64,000 bases of DNA, taken from Nitzschia sp. DOCU1. Its lineage: Eukaryota; Bacillariophyta; Bacillariophyceae; Bacillariales; Bacillariaceae. The notes under the pieces are model-generated. The model was not told the origin of the DNA, made no database searches, and worked only from the letters and a program-made list of their open reading frames with translations. Below are positions 30,081 through 41,236 of this stretch, piece after piece. The translations under genes were made by a program, and so were the position numbers. Position 1 is the first letter of the stretch, and each line of letters opens with the position of its first letter. Location: contig OX595992.1 in the NCBI GenBank assembly GCA_951394045.1, forward strand, positions 496,001 through 560,000, in the 5' to 3' direction.

Positions 30081-30221
30081 GAAATACAACTTTGATCGAC
30101 ATCCGACCATTGCACAAAATCTCAAATAGATTCATGAATAGATAGAACAATGATTTTTATGAAAACATCCATTCCGAATCGACCAGGTTCTCGCCGCGCC
30201 AAAGTAGACGCCGAGTGTCCG

Positions 30222-32177
30222 CTAGCATGTAAAGCCAGGTGGATCCAACGTTCCGGGCGGCGTCCAGTCGTGGAGTCCGCTCGGGAGATACTTGTAGTTC
30301 CCGGAATATCCTCGAAAGAATCGAGTCGCTAGCAAATCATGCGAAAAGGATGAGACTTCTGTCCCAATGAAAATCTTGGCAGGTACGCCGATGAAAAAGT
30401 TGAGCATAGCTCCAGCCGTACTGGGCTGGTCGGCATACGACGTTCCACTCAGTGCGTTGGCCCCGAATTCGATCACCTTGGCCCGACCACCCCATAATCC
30501 CACATCACGCGCCCGATTCAAGGCCTTAAGATTTTCCACCGCCACCCAATTGATCCCGTCTTTGGCCGCAAGCTTCTTTTTCTTATCGTTATGTGGCAAA
30601 CTCATCTTGGCGCTACTATTGCTTTGGTGGTCAATGTCGCCTTCCAGCTCCAAGTATTGCCGATTGATTGGCATGAAAATCTTGGAGACGGGTGGATCAT
30701 GCCACTTGCGTTCCATAAAGTCAAAGATATCCGTCAGGTTGATAACCTTTTTGTCACGGCACACCACGTGTTTTTGCATGTCTGGTTCGACGCGCGCGTG
30801 AAGCGTCATATAGTCCAATTGGAGCGATGGTTGGGACAACGACGCGGCAGTCGAAACCGCTGTCGATGCGTTTGGCGGCAACAAGGATGCTTGAACAAGC
30901 AAGCGGTCAATGATGGCTTGAAGCTCGGGGTGAGGTCGCATGGCGCCTTGAAGCATGAGAATCTCAGCAGGATTACGATGTCCTGAACCGCTCTCTTCAT
31001 TGGCATATTTGCCCTTTCCCTTGGCGTAGTGAGCGTAGGCCGCCATTAGTTTGTGCTGAAAGCCATAGCCGTATGGACGACGAGGCTTTGGTGAGGCAAA
31101 GAGCCCGTAAGTTCCAAACCAATTAGCAGGGGGGACAAATGGAACGGGTAAAGGCTTGGTGGAATCATTGGTGGTTGTCTCGTTGAAGGAAGGAGTACGA
31201 AACCACCGCCCATTGTCGTAGTTAAATTGACTGTGAAGGACAGGGTCGTAGTCGACTAGCCGTGGCAATCTAGGATAGTGTGAATTCCAATGTGCTACGT
31301 CCCACAGTTTGGCAAAGGGAATGAATGAATTCGTCCCGTAAGTATCCTTTTGTCCCAAACTGCGCAAAAGGAATTGCCCATGCCTTTGATGATTAGCTTC
31401 CAAAATCAAAGCGACAAAGGCCATGATTTGGTTCCGAAATCCAGAACGGAGCCGACCTTCGTAGAACGCCAAGGTAGTGCAGTTGGACCATGGAATTGTG
31501 GACGTCACGTGCGCCGTATCGGAATAGTTCAGGGGTATTTCGACGTTCCACATTGTGAGCGGATTGCTTTGCACTTTACATGAAGGAAGTAATGGATTGA
31601 TCGTGGAATTTTCAAAGCTAGTTGAGGCTCGAAATAGAGTCGACTGAACGGGCTTCAAGTCCTTCATCGACTGAAAAAGTGGGCGGTCGGTCGGGGGAAC
31701 AGTTCGAGGTGGCCTAGTATCGCCCTTATCAGGCCATGCCTGGACGTCCGGGAGCACCCAATTCAATCCTTTGGGATGTATTGGCGAAATATTTAGATCG
31801 TTTTCCACTCGCTCGTGAGGCCGCGTGGGGGTTGAGTACTCTGAAGAATTCTCCGGCCAATAGGTTGTCAAATTTTTTATTGCTCGTTCCGAACGCAGGA
31901 TTTTCATCGACCCCGACTCCTTTGAATTACTTTGTAGACGAGCGTTATCAACAGGCGCACTGGGCAAATAGTCGACTTGCGGGGACTTTCCCTTGGAAGA
32001 AATCGAGGCCACACTCTGGGAAAGGACGTTTCTGACTGTTGTTTCCTCGTCAACCATTTGAACGCCGGTTCCTCCAAAAGTCGGAGATAAACTTGTCCAA
32101 ATGTTGATCAGGGCAATACTGGCGATGATTAGCCCTATTGTCCACATCAGAGCTCGTCGACTACTACGACGAGTCAT
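30222..32177 (-). CDS. O-fucosyltransferase-like type II membrane glycosyltransferase
   Basis: 651 aa from ATG 32177 (the frame upstream has only a TTG). A short basic cytosolic tail (MTRRSSRRA) is followed by one membrane helix (about residues 9-28), a Ser/Thr-rich stem with several Asn-x-Ser/Thr sites, and a catalytic region. 'RLRSGFRNQIMAFVALILEANHQ' is the GDP-sugar-binding 'GxxNQ' start of the GDP-fucose O-fucosyltransferase fold, 'YMTLHARVEPDM' corresponds to the conserved H-x-R (usually LHLR) strand, and 'FIGTEVSSFSHDLLATR' to the late motif that binds the nucleotide. Expected in the Golgi or ER, adding fucose to secreted proteins or cell-wall glycans. The donor and acceptor are inferred from the fold only. 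Confidence 0.65.
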   Translation of the reverse strand: MTRRSSRRALMWTIGLIIASIALINIWTSLSPTFGGTGVQMVDEETTVRNVLSQSVASISSKGKSPQVDYLPSAPVDNARLQSNSKESGSMKILRSERAIKNLTTYWPENSSEYSTPTRPHERVENDLNISPIHPKGLNWVLPDVQAWPDKGDTRPPRTVPPTDRPLFQSMKDLKPVQSTLFRASTSFENSTINPLLPSCKVQSNPLTMWNVEIPLNYSDTAHVTSTIPWSNCTTLAFYEGRLRSGFRNQIMAFVALILEANHQRHGQFLLRSLGQKDTYGTNSFIPFAKLWDVAHWNSHYPRLPRLVDYDPVLHSQFNYDNGRWFRTPSFNETTTNDSTKPLPVPFVPPANWFGTYGLFASPKPRRPYGYGFQHKLMAAYAHYAKGKGKYANEESGSGHRNPAEILMLQGAMRPHPELQAIIDRLLVQASLLPPNASTAVSTAASLSQPSLQLDYMTLHARVEPDMQKHVVCRDKKVINLTDIFDFMERKWHDPPVSKIFMPINRQYLELEGDIDHQSNSSAKMSLPHNDKKKKLAAKDGINWVAVENLKALNRARDVGLWGGRAKVIEFGANALSGTSYADQPSTAGAMLNFFIGVPAKIFIGTEVSSFSHDLLATRFFRGYSGNYKYLPSGLHDWTPPGTLDPPGFTC

Positions 32178-32880
32178 TCTGGTCGTCGGCGCGGGAGCAA
32201 AGCTCCGCAATGGTGCTCCTTTCGGGGGTTTGGAAAGAGTTCCCAAGCGTTATGCTGTGTTCTGACGGATCATGTTTCAGCGAAGAAACGAGGAGACGCC
32301 ATTGATTAGTGATTCGAGAGAGTAGAAAGGGGCTTTCTGCCGAGCCATTGCCATCATCTCGATCATGCCGATGATATGAAGCAAATTCCGAGATGCCGAT
32401 ATCCACAACGCTGCCAGAAATGACTACCCCGACCATTCGGTTTTGATTTATACGATCGCTTGCTAGCTACTGCTCTACTAAAGAGTCTCTACACGGCAGA
32501 GCGCTACTCTAGCTAGTAGCTAAGTCAATCCACAAAACCTCTCCACTACATGTTACTGGTGGCTCTGCTCATAGGTTGCATCTGGTTGTAGAAGTAGCAA
32601 GTGGAAAAGTAAACATGCAAAACAACACTATTTAACTATGATAGGTATTTGCATAGCTCAATTGAATCAAGTCTCTCGAATCGATTGTAGTACGTATTCT
32701 ATGGAGGGAGGGTTCGCGCTAGTAGTTTTAAAATGCTGGCCCGGGAGCGAGTTACCTGGTGACCCAACACGCCTAGCTAGGAGTGGCTAGAGTATCAATG
32801 TTTAAGTTTTGTTTATGAATTGGGTGGGATCCTCTCTTTGCTAATCAGTGCAGCACAAAGAGCTGACAATAAAAACTGAA
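32178..32880. other. Intergenic region, unknown protein to glycosyltransferase
   Basis: 703 bases, both flanking genes on the minus strand. Upstream region of the glycosyltransferase followed by AT-rich sequence with several CTAGCTA-like short repeats (about 32460-32520). No gene seen. Confidence 0.4.
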
Positions 32881-35373
32881 TTACGAGGATGGTGTCTTTC
32901 TTCCATGCTGGTGGGTCGATTTTCCCAAGGTGGGATGAGTAGGCTGCAAGTGTGGGTTCGGGAAGTTGTAGCCAGGAATAACAGGCGGAGGAATGCGTTG
33001 CTCATCAATGTCTTTGACAATGGCCTTGACTTTACCAACGGCATTTTTCCATCCTTTCCAAAGCTTCTTGGTTCTGGTTGACCCGCTGGAATTGGAGGGC
33101 TGAATGTCGTTATGACTGGGCTTTTTGGACCCCTTTGAGGATTTCGAGGTTCTTGAGGCTCGTGAGGGAGGTCGACTGGTTGACGATACAGGCCGACTTT
33201 TTTCGGTGGGTTTGGAGGCTTTCTTTACCGGCTGTCGCTCTTGAGAGGACAATGTGCTATTGGAAATACTGCTAGGATCGGAATCATCCGAGGAAGCGGG
33301 TCGAAGATCGGGTGCTCTCTCCTCCTTTATCGTTGGTTGAGTTCGCATCAAGAAAGGGTTCGGATACTGAAAAGGACGGAGCGTATTCGACTCCATTCCA
33401 ACCGAAGAAACTTCGGCGCGAATCTCATCGTCGGTAGCCATACTTCTGGGGCTAAACGGCTTGAGCAGAGCGTTATATGCCCAGTCATACATGTTGTTTC
33501 CTCCAGCTTGTTGAGAACTGGGGCTTCCATCACTTCTCGCTTCAGTCTCTCGGGAGTCCCCACGCTTGTCCTCACCTGGACCGCGGCGATTCTGACGTCG
33601 TTCATCGTCTCCAGAAGATTTTCGTCGCAAACGGATTTCCTCTTGCAAAGCACGTCTTTTATCGCGAGCACCACGAGGGGATTGACGACCTTTGTCCTCC
33701 TTGCGGCGGGGTGTGGGCGGCAGAGGACCTTGATTCAATGGCCTTGTGTCCTCACCAAAAGTAGGTTCCAAACTCATTCTAGGTGTAGGATCGCGCTTGC
33801 GAGGAGAGGTATTTCCGCTTTGAGGGGAATACACAGTCTCAACAATTGGTGGCGACGCATGTGAATACGATGGAACCTTTTGCAAGGTTTGGTAACCATC
33901 GTCCGCGAGACTCCTATGTGCCCGGGAGCTGGGAGGGAGAGGCTCGGATATTCGTCTGGAACGGCTCTTGTACATCTGAGGCTCGTTTGTGCCCAGCCTC
34001 TCTTCTGGCTTCGGAAGCTCATCCAAACTATGGCGTCTACGGTCTTCTCTAGAATTCTTCTTCGATAGATTGGGGGAATCTCGACCACGACTGTCTCTCG
34101 ATTCACGCCGGCTGATTTCAGCCGGACTAAGCCTTCCGCCGTCATAGGTGCCAGATTCCCGACCAACGACGTTGCCCATATCGTCATAGATAATGCGAGA
34201 TTTAGGTTCTTCCACTACCTGTTTTACAGGTGTGCCATCATCTCGTGGGCGGGCTCTTCCCTTAAACACTTCCACTTCAACTCCTTCGCTGGACTTTGCT
34301 GGGCTGACAGCGCGGTGATAGCCACTATTCCGCCCGGAAATAGCGTCGTCCATTGTAAGATCACTATAAACATCAGATCGACGGGACGGACTGATGGCAG
34401 TTGTGAGGCCGGTGGCCTCTGGATCAACAATAGAATTATCGGCGTGGTCGATTTCCATGTTGTCTCCGCGTTGACGAAATGGGGTCGATGGGCGATGCAC
34501 GCCTCGGTTATAGCCCCTATCTTCGAATTGTTCTGGTGTATCGTAATGATTCGGAGGCATAGTTGGGGTTGGCGATTGCGAACGAGCCATTGTGATCTTA
34601 TCTTCGCCAGCGTACTCTTCTCGGCCGCGAGCGTGACGAGGAGTTGGATGGCGGGGAGGAGCCCGATGACGTTCATTGTAGTCCTCAGAAGCGACCGAGG
34701 AATGAGGATTATCGTAGTCTTCTGGTTCATAAATGTCATCATCGAGTTGCTTCGCCATTTGTCGTAGCTGACTGAGACCAGTAGGTGCCGGTGGGACGTC
34801 GCCTGGGGAAAGTGAAGGTGTGGCACTGGAATTGTCATCGTTGATCGGATTTCCTTCATCGTCATAAAGAACTTTCTTGGGGGCTGCATCCTTAAGGGGC
34901 TCCCTCGACGTAGGAGTATGTTTGATGATTGGCTCAGGGAATGGCTGCTTCGTTGGCATCTTCGACACGGAAGTAACCTTCTGGGTAGGCGAAATGGAAT
35001 CCGCCAGTCCAGTTCCCTCCTTTCTGGATAGGCCGAGGAAGTCACAATTATCTGCAGCACATCCTTCGATGTGAGCTTCAATCCCCTTTCGATGTCGCTC
35101 ATCTCGCCATGTCACACCCTTTTTCTTGCTAGCCTCCACCACATGCTTTTTTCTATGGAGTCGGGAAGTCCGCAAAATGGACTGCACTTTCTTCACTTGG
35201 CTAAACGAATATTTCCTTGGGTTCAGCTTAACATTGACCGCCGCCTTGTGCTGAGCATATTCAGATACTGGGGGCTCATAGTGACAAAATAGGCCATTGA
35301 GGACTTCTTCAGCTACATTCTCGAATGGCGATCCCGCCACCCTTTGTCGGGGGTTCACAGCCGCAAAGACCAT
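32881..35373 (-). CDS. Large disordered Ser/Arg/Pro-rich protein of unknown function
   Basis: 830 aa, intronless, ATG 35373. Not recognised as a known family. Residues 1-120 look folded and basic ('NPRKYSFSQVKKVQSILRTSRLHRKKH') and include K85-G-V-T-W89, a perfect match to the protein phosphatase 1 docking consensus (K/R)-x-(V/I)-x-(F/W), close to the site of PNUTS. The rest is predicted disordered: many RxxS, SP and RE/RD repeats, 'YDDxGNxV/I' at two places (residues near 172 and 395), and acidic patches. The last 70 residues hold a basic amphipathic segment 'KKLWKGWKNAVGKVKAIV' that may bind membrane or calmodulin. Regular codon usage without stops over 2.5 kb supports a real gene. The function remains unknown; a PP1-regulatory scaffold is one possibility. 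Confidence 0.6.
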   Translation of the reverse strand: MVFAAVNPRQRVAGSPFENVAEEVLNGLFCHYEPPVSEYAQHKAAVNVKLNPRKYSFSQVKKVQSILRTSRLHRKKHVVEASKKKGVTWRDERHRKGIEAHIEGCAADNCDFLGLSRKEGTGLADSISPTQKVTSVSKMPTKQPFPEPIIKHTPTSREPLKDAAPKKVLYDDEGNPINDDNSSATPSLSPGDVPPAPTGLSQLRQMAKQLDDDIYEPEDYDNPHSSVASEDYNERHRAPPRHPTPRHARGREEYAGEDKITMARSQSPTPTMPPNHYDTPEQFEDRGYNRGVHRPSTPFRQRGDNMEIDHADNSIVDPEATGLTTAISPSRRSDVYSDLTMDDAISGRNSGYHRAVSPAKSSEGVEVEVFKGRARPRDDGTPVKQVVEEPKSRIIYDDMGNVVGRESGTYDGGRLSPAEISRRESRDSRGRDSPNLSKKNSREDRRRHSLDELPKPEERLGTNEPQMYKSRSRRISEPLPPSSRAHRSLADDGYQTLQKVPSYSHASPPIVETVYSPQSGNTSPRKRDPTPRMSLEPTFGEDTRPLNQGPLPPTPRRKEDKGRQSPRGARDKRRALQEEIRLRRKSSGDDERRQNRRGPGEDKRGDSRETEARSDGSPSSQQAGGNNMYDWAYNALLKPFSPRSMATDDEIRAEVSSVGMESNTLRPFQYPNPFLMRTQPTIKEERAPDLRPASSDDSDPSSISNSTLSSQERQPVKKASKPTEKSRPVSSTSRPPSRASRTSKSSKGSKKPSHNDIQPSNSSGSTRTKKLWKGWKNAVGKVKAIVKDIDEQRIPPPVIPGYNFPNPHLQPTHPTLGKSTHQHGRKTPSS

Positions 35374-36031
35374 TGTTAGTTGGAAAAGGTGATGTTTAGC
35401 TTGTGGGAATTGAAGAGTTGTTAAATTTCACGATTGCTGATGCTTCTCTTCTTTCGATCGATATCTTTGTTTGTCAACAACTATCAATACTAATGCACAG
35501 CGCGTATTGTCTTCAGAGAAGTGCTTGACTGCGGCAAGTTGCAAGAGTAGATGGGGATTCGTGAATTGTGTGAGCTTGGATTTGGCGGTCTCGAGCACAC
35601 CTCGTGAATCGCAAAAATAGAGATCATAAAAATCTTCAGCGACGTAGACCGACTGACGGTTGAAGGCGTTCGCCCAAATACCTTTGTTAATTAAGTATCT
35701 CGCCCGGCGGCAAAAAAATACAAAACACATGAATGTAGTCGATTTACTATTATGACATGTAGATTATATCCTGCGGTCAGGCGCGTCACACATGCATCTG
35801 CGCGACGCTTTGTGGTATTGCCGCCTGCCGATACGAGAATACGCCGGGAATGCCTTCCACGTGGCTTGGTTGCGACGAGATTACCAGCGAGCGGCGCGAC
35901 AATGGCGTCCGTGGTGGGTCGCTGCAACCGCTGCCATCGCCCTCCCATCATCGGCCATACACTCTACGCGGCAAATTCTGCCGTATTATCCCCCCTTCCC
36001 CTTTCCATCAAACCGCACATCAAACTCCACC
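35374..36031. promoter_or_regulatory. Divergent promoter region, unknown protein / SPC3
   Basis: About 660 bases between two outward-facing genes. Small overlapping frames here look spurious. No motif stands out. Confidence 0.4.
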
Positions 36032-36651
36032 ATGACGATGCACACAGTATGGGTTCGACTGAACGCCGTTGTCTTTTTCGGCTTGACAGTTTTGCTGGGT
36101 CTCTCTTGTATGGCTGCCGTCTCAAAGATCGGCCATTCAATGTACCACAAGCCGAGTAAGTTTGAATGATTGTGGCACCTTGTGCTTGGAATCGATCGGA
36201 ATCTTATTCTGCTGATGTCCCTCCTTATTCTTCGTCTCCAACAGTCGTCCACAAGTTGGAGCTAAAGACGCTGCGGTCCTTGAAATCGCATGGTGGGGTT
36301 GACCGGGCGTTGCTAAGTTTTGACATTCATGCCGACATGCGACCAGCTTTTCATTGGAATATTAAGCAGTTATTCGTCTACGTTGTTGCAAGTTACGAGA
36401 CCGAGTCCAAAAAGGTCAACCAGATTGTCGTTTGGGACAAGATTTTGGAGGCAGTCGACCCCGAAAAGGTGATTGATATGCAAAACGTCTTTGTCAAGTA
36501 TGCCTTGGTGGATCAAGGCGATGAGTTGAGAGGGAAGGAGGTGACACTACAACTGATGTGGGATCACATGCCAATCACTGGTCTATTGTACATGGGAGAA
36601 CAACCGATTGAAACGACATCTACTTTTACTCTTCCATCAGAGTATCAATAG
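36032..36651 (+). CDS. SPCS3: Signal peptidase complex subunit 3 (SPC22/23)
   Basis: Two exons, 36032-36155 and 36245-36651, with an 89-bp GT-AG intron (donor CGA|GTAAGT, acceptor CAACAG|TC); 176 aa, close to the 180 aa of the human protein. Residues 10-30 form the single membrane anchor ('VVFFGLTVLLGLSCMAAV'). The lumenal domain shows the family signature: 'SFDIHADMRPAFHWNIKQLFVYV' against the animal 'TFDITADL..IFDWNVKQLFLYL', then 'NQIVVWDKI' and 'VTLQLMWDHMPITG'. SPC3 is an essential non-catalytic subunit that supports cleavage of signal peptides in the ER lumen. The splice joins HKP-I-VHKLELKTL without gap. Confidence 0.92.
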
Positions 36652-36896
36652 AGTGCCTCGCAGGGCGTAGTTGATGCAGCCCGTGTGAGACAAAACTAGA
36701 GCTACTGCTAGGATTCATTCAACGCAGTAGTGAATAATTGCGGGGAAAGCTATGCTACATATCAGCATAAGGTCAGCACGTCACATAATGCAACAACATT
36801 CTTTTATATTTTATCATATCATCGTTTAACCACTAAAACTTCTATCACATCCATGTAAAACTCAATATTCTAAGCAGCTCGGCAGGTTTGTAGCGC

Positions 36897-37949
36897 TCAC
36901 GGAAGGGATCCCCGATTAATAAGGGACACTCCGAGGGGATCCTGGTCGGGGAGTGATGTTGTGTTGCAAGAAAGTGCTGAGCACGAGCCTTGCAGGACCC
37001 AAGATTGGAAGATCGAGCTATCATGATTGTAGCAAACACCAGGCATGTAGGCAGTGGCGGGATAAACATCCGAATCTGTATCGCATACCGCGCATGTGGC
37101 ATCGAGGCATTTGTTTTGAAGGAAGATGATTCCACCGTTGGGGTCACACATGGCCTGATAGAAACCAACGCTTGCCGTTCCAGAGTTGCGGCAAGTTCCA
37201 TCGGGAATGATCGTGGCACTCTCTGAAGGCGGTACCAAGCCGACCACACTGCAGCTGCCAAAGAAGGAAGTTTGTTGGCTGCGATCGTAGTATCTGAAGG
37301 CCCACGCGCAGGTAGCGTTATATGGTGCCGTGATATTGGCAGCAGGAAGTGAGACCGCTGGGGTAGGTGCCTGAACTTGCGTAGAAACGGGAGCTGGGGT
37401 AGGTGCAGGCCCATCAGCAGGGTTAAGCAATACCCCTGGTGCCATGGCGATGAAAGAGCCCGTTTCCACATCCGTACAACCTCGGTTCGTCATATCGAAA
37501 ATACCCTGGTTCCTAGTAGTCCAGTAAGAAAATCCCGCGCAGTTGGTGCAAGTGCTGTCGGTGCATTGCGCGTTGAGGAACTGGATCTGTGAGCCTGTTG
37601 CATCGGTAATGGCTCGATAGTAAGGTCCTGTTAGATGCAAGTGGGGGTCACAGAGGGAGTGATAGGGGATTAGTCAAATTGTATGAGCCAACTCAAACGA
37701 GACAACGCCATTGTTATCTATGGCTTCCTTACCTGGCTCTACATCCGCAGAGACGCGGCTGGGGGCAATCGCCTGGCACTGTCCATCGGCAATAAAGTAT
37801 CTGATGCCGTGGTAGAAGCTAGTCTCGCACATGTCGAAAAGATAGAGCGACACAAGGAACTGACGAGCCGGGCCTTGCTGGATGTTGGCAAGCGATCCAG
37901 TCAACAGTGTAAGGACGGAGGCAGTAAGGAGAGTGAATCCTGTCTTCAT
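36897..37949 (-). CDS. Secreted Cys-rich protein with duplicated module
   Basis: Two exons, 37949-37733 and 37627-36897, with a 105-bp GT-AG intron (donor CCAG|GTAAGG, acceptor AACAG|GA); 315 aa. A clear signal peptide (MKTGFTLLTASVLTLLTGSLA) is followed by two copies of a module: first 'YFIADGQCQA...YYRAITDATGSQIQFLNAQC.DSTC.NC', then, after a Pro/Thr/Val linker, 'SFFGSCSVVG...GFYQAMCDPNGGIIFLQNKC.DATC.VC'. The pattern G-x-I-x-F-L-(x)n-C-x-D-(S/A)-T-C-x-x-C is shared, so the module was duplicated inside the gene. Several Asn-x-Ser/Thr sites are present. Probably exported or frustule/cell-wall associated; no known domain recognised. Confidence 0.65.
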
Positions 37950-39213
37950 GGTTAAAAACGATGCTTTGGCGACTGATGCTGAAAATGAGAGTGTGTACGA
38001 TATATCTTTCGAGGAGAATTGTGGGATGTGATGCCGACTCAGAGATTGCAAAATCACGTACATTCGCCGCGATAAACAAAACAGAACAAGGTACGGACGT
38101 GGACGTGGCACCGAGGTGCAAAATGCGGTGCAGCTTCATTTGTTTTAGTGGTGGCAATTGCAGACAAACGGAGTCGGTCATCGGAGGGGCGGGAGAAGGC
38201 GCATACCTCGATAGAGTTCCCAAGCTGCCCGCCGAAATGAAGCCCACAACAGAAATTTTTTGGATGCGCAACGAGGATCGAGGCTATAATCATTGATTCG
38301 TGCTGCCATAACAGGAACGCCGGTGTTGCCAGCCACTTAGAACCATGTTGGCACGAAAATTCGATTTAATTTGCAAGAAAAATATATATATGTGAAAACG
38401 ACTTCATTGTATTTTTTGAAAGAAAGAATGTTCTGTGTAAGGGATCTGCAATTAGGAGAACCGCGACAACAAAGACAAACCAACAATACGAACATCTACA
38501 CCAATAGAGGTGCAGAAGGATACTCGATTCAACCTGCCCGCTCGAGAGCGACTGGAACAACAACTTTCACTACTAGACTAGTTAGAATCATCCGATGGAT
38601 CCCCAGCAGCCTGAAGGACCGACGCGAGTGGCAGCATCGTCCCTGGCGGGGTACATCATGTAGTAGTCGTCGTAGTACGACTAGCAGCACCAGCAGAGGA
38701 GTGGTGTCGTCGTGGTATTCCGCAGAGTTCTTGTTTCCTCAATCTACATGCCTCTACTAGGTTGGTAGTACTGCTATATCTCAACTAGCCGGTAGATAAT
38801 TGGTACGAGGTTTCCTCTGATGGATTACGGGAGATCTCCACCAACTTGTGGTCTCGCAATGATCCCCAAGCAGCGTCCGGCGAAGAGAATGTGAGCAGTC
38901 GATTCATTCGATCAGAAACAGTCATTTGCATGATGTAGCCACTTACTTTCTGTAGACATTCCGGATTCCCTTTCTCCGTGATTCCTTCCGCTGGTCGTGG
39001 ATTTTAACGTGTTTTGCCGCGTGGCCAAAATGGCGCAGTTGCGGACTGTATGACGACACGGTCTTTTGTTGGCACCAAACTTCGCGGGGCAGATGGCCTG
39101 ATTGCCCCCGATTCGATGGCATCTTCATCATCGCCGCAATGTGATTGAAGGATACCTTTCGTTTCGTTTCGTTTCCATTCGTTTCCTTCTACCACAATTC
39201 AATCCATGTTACG
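37950..39213. promoter_or_regulatory. Divergent promoter region, Cys-rich protein / DnaJ
   Basis: 1.26 kb between outward-facing genes. Short open frames are present (for example 38371-38760) but lack family features. TTTCG pentamers recur at about 39166-39182 just upstream of the DnaJ ATG. No RNA gene recognised. Confidence 0.4.
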
Positions 39214-39344
39214 ATGAGAATCGGAAAGGATACAAGTCGAAGAAGATTGTTTCGCTGCTGCGTTGCAACTCTATGGGCGTCGGGGTTGCTACAGGTTCAC
39301 AATTTCGGCAGATTCTCCTTCTCGCCCCTCTTGTTTGTCCAAGC

Positions 39345-39375
<31 letters not shown>

Positions 39376-41055
39376 CAGGGCCGCCCCGACGTGGAATGCT
39401 CCCCTTCTCAAGTCGACTATGACTGGCAACGGTGGAATTATTACGAATTGCTAGGTCTTGCACGTCCCTCACAACCCACTGCTTCGTTGGACGCCAAGAG
39501 CATTCGAAAAGCCTATCGCAAACAGGCACAATTATGGCATCCCGACAAGCAACTGGTTGGCAACAGCAACAACAATAACAGCGCGACAGACAATAGCGCC
39601 GCCATTACCAAGGAAGAAGCCACGGCTCGATTTGCACAAATAGCACACGCTTACGAGGTATTGAGCGATGACTGGAAACGTAAAGAATATGACTTGTTTT
39701 TGCAGTATTGTGAGAATCTTCTACAGGAGGAAGCAGCGGCAGCTGCAGCTGCAGCTGTACATCATCGACCACACTGGTCGAAACTCTTTTCCAACTTGCG
39801 AGATCCCTTGCGGGTATTTGAAGAATTCTTGTTTGGTAATGATGATGACGAGGACGAGCAAGACGAAGACTCGTGGTTTTTTGACATGCCGCCTCGAAAC
39901 AGTGAGCCGATTCGAATTACCAAACATCAAGATGAATTTAGGGATGCACTGACCAATGAAGTCATTGTCCGCATATCACAAACCGAAGAATACGCTGTGG
40001 ATGCCAGTGGACGATACTATTATCGGATTGTTTCTCAGGACTTTGTCCGGCGCATAGATCCTTATACGGGAGGTGTCGCGCTTCAGCCCATGACTCGTCC
40101 GTATTTGCGAGAAGAAGGCAGTCGTAACGCCAAGCAGCCACCTCAAAAGGAAGAACTTTTCCGTCAATCGCTACTCTTTCCAGGAGATGTTCTGACGCCA
40201 AAATCGGCTCTATTAGTATCTCCGAATCGTCGATACTATGCTGGTCTGTCTCCCGATTGCGAGCTCATTATCATGGCCGACCATGCATTTGGAGAAGATA
40301 CAGTGGTATGGACGAGCGCGGATTCTCAGTTTGCATCAGGAGGTCAGGCAGCACCACACAACCAGCAAGAGTACTGCTTTGCAACACTGCGAGGCCCTCA
40401 TTTGGTGGTGGCACTAGGACGACCCGAAATGCCTCAGCGCATTTTATGGTACAGTGATGCTGCCGGCGAAGACGACGATGACAACAATGGTGACACCTTT
40501 GAGCCTGGGGGCTCGTCATCATTTGCCTATTATTCTTCGCCTTCGACGTATTTGGCGCAACTGGGAAACGATGGCTCTTTGGTAGTCTACAAGGTCTGGT
40601 CTCCATCGCCAGAGTTGCAAGAATTGCCCCTGTCGACTCGGGCCTGGCTTGCCACTCGGCAGTTTTGGAGTGGAGCGACAAGAGACGATCAATACGAATC
40701 GTTACTGCTAGGTTCCACTACCACGGGTAGTCGTTCCTATCCTCATCATTTTCCAACCTTGTCAACGTCTGCAGCTACTTATAAACGATGCATCTTTGCC
40801 ACGGGTCCCTTGGGATGTTTTCGATTGGTACGTCGACTCTATCAATTGAGTTTGGATATTTACTTTCGACTCCGGTCAATCATGTCATATATGGATGCCA
40901 TGTTTGATACGTGGATGGATTTGATCATGGAAGAAGACAATTATCTACAAGCCCTCAAGCAATCCACCAGCGGCATTGGGAGCCAAATTGTTTCGAAAAG
41001 CGCTCGACTAGTCCGGCGTATTTTGGAACTTGTCATGTTGCGAGGAGACAAGTAG
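39214..41055 (+). CDS. Secretory-pathway DnaJ (Hsp40) protein
   Basis: 613 aa from ATG 39214 (the upstream frame has only a TTG). A basic N-terminus and hydrophobic stretch (about residues 25-43) look like a signal peptide or anchor; directly after it come nine consecutive Gln encoded by pure CAG (39346-39372). The J domain covers about residues 73-170: 'YYELLGL', the invariant HPD at residues 109-111, and 'FAQIAHAYEVLSDDWKRKEYD', with an Asn-rich insert (NNNNSATDN) between helices II and III. The remaining 440 residues do not match the usual DnaJ Gly/Phe or zinc regions; they contain beta-rich sequence with acidic inserts and a C-terminal basic amphipathic segment. No ER-retention signal at the end (RGDK). 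A cochaperone for an Hsp70, probably ER/endomembrane; client unknown. Confidence 0.75.
39346..39372 (+). repeat. CAG trinucleotide repeat
   Basis: Nine perfect CAG units coding for polyglutamine just after the putative signal peptide of the DnaJ protein. Confidence 0.95.
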
Positions 41056-41236
41056 ATTTGCAATACAGGTATTTCATGGGACGTACGTTCCACACATACC
41101 ATGGATATCTGCCGCATAATTGTGGTTGTCTAGTCCATTGGGCCAGAGTAGAACAGCTAGAATTTTTGATAACCTTAACGCTAGTTGCAATAACGTAACT
41201 TGAACGAATCGCTGCTAATACACTCGCTTGTGCGTA

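Noticed and set aside
38371..38760. 129-aa open frame between the Cys-rich and DnaJ genes
   Set aside because: Low-complexity Ser/Arg content, no family likeness and poor codon character; more likely chance.
39160..39190. TTTCG pentamers upstream of the DnaJ gene as heat-shock elements
   Set aside because: Units are head-to-tail without the alternating GAA/TTC inversion required of a heat-shock element.
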